DNA of 64,000 nt from Misgurnus anguillicaudatus. Taxonomy: Eukaryota; Chordata; Actinopteri; Cypriniformes; Cobitidae. A model generated the notes under the pieces. It worked only from the letters and a program-made list of their open reading frames with translations. It searched no databases and had not been told where the DNA came from. The stretch spans positions 42,680,001 through 42,744,000 of the forward strand of contig NC_073357.2 in the NCBI RefSeq assembly GCF_027580225.2, written 5' to 3'. Shown in pieces: positions 58,976-64,000 of this stretch. Position 1 is the stretch's first letter; the number at the start of each line of letters is the position of its first letter. Made by a program: the position numbers and the translations under genes.

Positions 58976-61900
58976 TACATTTGCTAGGTATACAACAATG
59001 TACTTGTTTTAGTTTTTCAAATCTTTTTATTCTATGTTTTAATAAATATTTTTTCACTATTGTTGTTTTTTGCCCTAATTCTACCGTTCTTCAGAGGGCG
59101 GAGATCTGCTTTATAGGTGTACAAATAAACAAACCTAATTTACATTTCAATACTGTACCGGCAGACAGCAGAGGAGTTCTCATTGAACACAGAGAGAGCG
59201 GTTGAACTAGGTGAGCCAAATTAACCAGTCTCAAATCTCCACATGTCAGAGTTATAGACCAGCAGCTGATGTTGCCCGAGGTGCTTTTTGCATGTGATGA
59301 AAATAAAAATGGATGTTCCCCTGATGGGAGGACTCCATGCAGCGATTACTGGGCCATTTTAACCTGTGGCAGAGTCTTCTGAAGTAAAACCTCAAACTGT
59401 CCTCTCTGTCTGATTTTTTTCTTTGTTCATCTCTTTGTAACTTTCTCACTTTTTCACTCCTCTGTTTCCTCTCCTGATTTAAACCGGCTGTAAATCTTAA
59501 GATGTCCTCAATAGAATATTAATTCTTTTGACAAGTATTGGCATGGATTTTAATGTCAAAAGTCCATGGAAAGTTTTTTTCATTAGCTTCAGTCAAAGGC
59601 CATATTAACTTGCATCTGGGGAAGTAAGTGCTGTCACATGAATCATGCAGTATTGATTTCATTACCAAAAAATGTAATCAGATTCCGTGTTGTTGTGCAG
59701 AAAATCTAATTGGGATGTTACATACGAGATATTGTTAAATCAATAGCACGCTGTTGTTTTTTCCGTTTTTTTTTTTTAGATAACAGTATAAACACAACCT
59801 TGAGCGCAGAAACACAAACAAATAAAAGCTAGTCTTTTAAGTGGGATCTTGAATGTAATGTAAATGATCGCGTCTGTTGCAGATAACTACACATGCATTA
59901 TTCAGGATGCATTCTTCCTCAAGCACTTCTTAACTTTGCCGTCCAATAAAAACTATGTCCTACTTTCCACCCAAGGCGCAAGACATGAGGAACTGATTTG
60001 CCTCCCTGTGTTTAAAGAAATGCCAGGAATCAAGTCCCACTGGGTGGCTCAGAGGGGTTTACATGGACGCACAACAGCATCTCTTGCTGACTGGTTAGTC
60101 TGGAAGCTACACAATATGTTCTACCTAATCTACTATGAATGTTAGTATAATTTTTCCGACTATGTAAGTGAATGGGACTCATGATCGATTTGGTTACTAC
60201 ATACAAATATCTTACTTCGTGTTTTTCAGAACAAATTTCAGAACATTTTTGGATAAACCATCCCTTGAATGTATGCTAAACATCAAATTTACACATTAAA
60301 GGGCCATTACTGTGTGAACTGGCCCTTTGGAATAGTTTTATATAACTGCATATTATTGACATAGTCTTGATCCTTCCTTTCCTTCCATAGGGTTCCTAAA
60401 AAACTTTTAAACTCAATATTCTTGTCCTATTTCGGATTTAACTGGCAGTCCAATTTTTGTATCCCTCCTGCTGAGTGTTTTTTTTGCCAAACACAGTGCA
60501 CAGCTTGACAGAATCCATTTTCTTTCTAAGTGTTAAAGTATATGAAGCCATACCAACTCAAAATAAAGAAATGGTAAAACAAACTACAACCGAAAAGATA
60601 TGTAAAAGAAAACCCATTTACAATATAAACCAATACGAGAAGCATTTGTAGTAATACACAAGCCTAGGGCTATGTTTACAAGACAACGATGTAGTAAAAA
60701 ACTGAAATGACTTTTTACTGTGCTTATTAAAAAAATCACAACATATCAATCCTGCGATCTGCGTTCACACTGATCTGCAAAGATGACTGAATACGTTGTA
60801 TTACGTATGCCAGGCCTGTAAACAAGTCTTCGCATATAAGCATTTTTCTAAAGAGAAATAAATACAAATAATCAAGATGGTAAAAGCATCAAGCAGTTTC
60901 GTTAAGATGGACGATAAGTTTTATTTTATTTCTTCAAGTGACTCTGGGCTAAAGGGTGCCAAAATTTTGACAACTTTGTTTAATGTCAATAAAGTCAGTA
61001 TCTTGAGCAGCACACACACACATGTACCATTGTTGCTTTGGATATAATCGTGCCTTTAGACTGAATTAACATGTGCACATGACATCACCATTATCACAGA
61101 TTCCCGTTTGCATGGTTTACACAGAAACGACAAGACGTCGTTATTAAAAACTTGCACTTTGAAAACATCTTCAAAAGTTTGCATTTTTTAAAGAACCCAA
61201 AAAGACATTGTCATGTAAACAAACAGCAAAATCGCATAAACTTTCAACATTACAATTAAAATTGTTGCTGTGTAGACAGGCCATACACAGCATACCATAC
61301 CAGAAATAGACAGAGAGATTAAAGAATAACAAAGGGCTTAAAATAAAACACTGATCAATAGTATGAACAATGATGAATGAATAGGGATGAGTGCAGTTCA
61401 GTAGAGCTGGACCTCATATAAGCCTAGAAACAAATAGTGTGGTTTAACAAAACTTGATATGGTTACTGTTGGACTACTACATATTATTTATTTGTGAACT
61501 GATATCTTTCTAAAGGTCAGTGAATCATAAATTAACCTTTCATTATCTTTCTTCAGCCATGTGTATAATTCATAGTACTTTATAATTTATAACATAATCC
61601 ATGATGCATTCAATAACTGACTTTTGGGGATGATTGCAGGCTGTCTCACTCAGCAATAATACTGCAGGCAAGTATAAAGACATGCTATAACTTTGCTCCA
61701 ATTATAATCCTTTGAATAACTTAATGTTTACTGTAGCCAACAATGGTCCATAGCTTTGTTGACAGCTAGGCACATTGCGGCACAATATAGAGCTCATTCT
61801 TTTGGATAATGGCAATACAACCATTTCCGCATTAGTGTGATTGAATCTGTTACATAGCAGCTTTTAAAAGCTTGCTCACTTTTGAGCCCATTAAGGTCTC

Positions 61901-62201
61901 AACATAGTCTTAATTGAGGACTATGTTAAACACTAGTTCTCACAAAAGGATTAAATGCTATCTGTTCTGCTGTATTGCCTCTATCTGGTGAGTAATCCAG
62001 ATTTCCTTCACACTACATTTCATCCACTGGTTGTCATTAAATATTGTGATGACTTTGAGCTAATCCACTGTAGTTTCCCTCAAATGCAGGAACAATTTAA
62101 TTCTTTTGCAAACATGCAGTCCAAAAAAAAAAAAAAAAAACATGACTGCAAGCGACGGTTATTCTATTAACTTTGTTTTCTTATTTGATACAATTACATT
62201 T
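58976..62201. other. No gene recognised
   Basis: Frames up to 93 codons (59864-60145) without recognisable domains. Positions 59480-59700 are non-repetitive and could be conserved non-coding sequence; this needs comparison. An A18 run lies at 62123-62140. Confidence 0.35.
62123..62140. repeat. A18 homopolymer
   Basis: An uninterrupted run of 18 adenines; no retroposon body recognised upstream. Confidence 0.8.
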
Positions 62202-62434
62202 GAGCTTGGATGCAAAACCCTCGCAGTGCATCTGACATGTTTTCTTGTAAATAAGTCAATATTTTTATCAGACTCCTAATCGATTCTGCCAACAAAGCAG
62301 TATTTCTAAATGGCCTGACGACGGAATTATGCGGATTTGATCTAAATATCATTTAAATATTATCATCTCATTTTTAGTGGCATATTATTATCTAATTTTA
62401 GAGGTGGCATTTAGCGCCTTTTGCATTTAAGCTC
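62202..62434. mobile_element. 233-bp TIR element, copy 2 of the 22484 family
   Basis: Ends GAGCTTGGATGCAAAA and (other strand) GAGCTTAAATGCAAAA. The interior aligns with 22484-22711 over nearly its whole length, apart from AT-rich differences in the middle. Confidence 0.7.
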
Positions 62435-62510
62435 ATCATTTGTTTTTATTACAAATTATATTATTATAATAATTTAAGGGAATTTGAATAACAATTAATA
62501 ATTCACTTAA

Positions 62511-63312
62511 AGCTCACGTAACACATGCTGTTTCTGCATTTCTGATGTTAATCTGGAGTACCTATAGAGTAGTATGACATCCTTTATATCCCCGAAGAGT
62601 CTTTAGTTTAATCAGATTTATAAAAGAAAGATTAGCTTTACTGAATCTTTCCGATAACGTACAAAAAATGAAGAAGGAGGAGTTACTACCACGGGAGGAG
62701 CGAGTACGAGTCATGCAACAATACAACACTGTTTAACTTATGATTCACTACATGTTCGTGTCATTTATATAATATGCACAAGCCTATTTCCAACATAAAA
62801 CAGAAGTCTTACTTACCGCATGCAACTCATGACCCGGTTGTAAAAATCCAGCGCATCAAACACACACGTAAAACTCTGCTGCTACCCCGGATAATAAACT
62901 ATATCCATTGTTTTCATAAAGCTGGATTTCTTCTCCTAACATCCAAAAACACACTTCTTCTTTCGTGCCATTGTTGAGTTTTGAAATTAAACAAAGCTAT
63001 CTCGCGTGATATGATGTTTGAAAGTTCTAGCGTCTCCCGCTGATTGACGGGTGGGCGGGGTTTTCCGGGGGAAGTGCCCATATTATAAAGAAGTGGTACG
63101 TATAAAAAAAACCTGAAACGTCAGTTGGAACTGTAATTGAAAAAAAAACTTTCAAAAACTTGTACGAACCCTGGCGAAGTGCATTCGGCACAGAAATACT
63201 CTGTAACACATCCAACTGCTTTTTTGACACTTTGCCTACGTTTAGCATGAGGAAACAACTCTATAACTGTGTTAATAAGTCAGAATGCATGCAATACCAT
63301 TGAACCACCCCT
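62511..63312. mobile_element. TTAA-flanked repeat, 802 bp
   Basis: TTAA on both borders (62507-62510, 63313-63316). The sequence from agctcacgtaacac to ccattgaaccacccct is one I associate with a common zebrafish-type repeat. Terminal inverted repeats are weak. No transposase. Confidence 0.5.
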
Positions 63313-63316
63313 TTAA

Positions 63317-64000
63317 TATCAGAATTTTCAATTTTAAGCTAATTGGTTACTAAAACATTAAATGGTCTTAAACTTTTGGACTCCACTGTACATCATTTTG
63401 AAGTAAGATTAAATGTGCACAAAGAAATATATATTTATATATATATTTTTTTCCACATTTGTAAGCACTTGCCAATAACTTCACCCTATACTCCCACATC
63501 CACAAATAAACACCATTATTTCTTTTTTCATTCCATAATAAGAACAAAAGTTTTCAAATGACCTATTTCATCTAACATGTAAATGTGTAAGTGTGACAGA
63601 TGTTGTGTCGGTGTTTAATAAACACTCATAACTGTAATTGTGCTATAATTTTATACAGTAGCAGACAGCCATGTTTCCCTGCCTTTGCTCTTTTTGTTTT
63701 TAAAATGGGTTGTACAGCATGTTCTTAGCCTTAAATAGACAAAATCAGCCTTTTCCAAACTAATAACAATTTAGGAAGAAATTATACAATATAACATAGA
63801 TTTTTGTAAAACAAATTAAACCAATTTTTAGGATGATGCAATTTTCAACAGTTAGGTAGCCATGAAATACTGCCCTCTATATCTCTTTCTGCAAAGCTGT
63901 AATGTGCTAGTGCCTTAACATTACAGAAAGGTTAAAACAACGATTTATGCTGATATATTTCACAAGTCGCATAACCTTTTGGTCTGATTTGACTTTTCTA
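63317..64000. other. No gene; Tc1-like terminus at left
   Basis: Positions 63355-63391 (ttaaatggtcttaaacttttggactccactgta) resemble the right end of a Tc1-type element, without transposase. The remainder is AT-rich and unassigned. Confidence 0.35.

Overview
The window looks like AT-rich, gene-poor nuclear DNA from a teleost fish. The repeat repertoire suggests a cyprinid-type genome: many short TIR elements (hAT, Tc1/mariner, TTAA-flanked), L2 and L1-type LINE stubs, and a Gmr1-like LTR retrotransposon. I found no host protein-coding exon I would defend, and no rRNA, tRNA or CRISPR array. Nearly everything recognisable is a mobile element or a tandem repeat. The host species and the flanking genes cannot be read from this window.

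The outstanding feature is a complete LTR retrotransposon on the minus strand at 47611-54533. It has two 941-bp LTRs that differ at one base that I could find, a 5-bp GAATT target duplication, an 18-base tRNA-Pro type primer site, a purine tract, and one uninterrupted gag-pol frame. Its domain order is capsid, zinc knuckle, protease, integrase, reverse transcriptase, RNase H. Integrase therefore precedes reverse transcriptase, as in Gmr1-like Ty3/gypsy elements. Its capsid region is the type from which vertebrate SCAN domains are thought to derive.

Layout. 1-5.9 kb: an L2-like RT remnant, then a mariner-like element holding an L2 fragment that is itself split by an L1-type insertion with a 13-bp target duplication. 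6-10 kb: a pogo-like element keeping only a PHD-like transposase tail, a TIR element interrupted by a LINE 5' fragment, a hAT element and a hairpin MITE. 12.7-14.3 kb: a TIR element carrying another TIR element and a 24-bp minisatellite. 17.9-18.8 kb: a second mariner copy, which supplies the empty/filled-site comparison that defines a 258-bp MITE. 19.4-23.8 kb: hAT and Tc1 transposase wrecks and inverted-repeat elements. 25.7-32 kb: more foldback and TIR elements. 34.8-36 kb: a 1.2-kb array of the same 24-bp minisatellite with more than 20 perfect TGACGTCA palindromes. 39.3-45.1 kb: a TIR element with a RecQ-like helicase fragment, then a probable solo LTR with 146-bp repeats, split by a hAT element. 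47.6-54.5 kb: the Gmr1-like element. 54.6-64 kb: second copies of families seen earlier.

The genes do not form a pathway. The window records successive, nested transposon insertions, and only the 47.6-54.5 kb element still looks capable of autonomous function.
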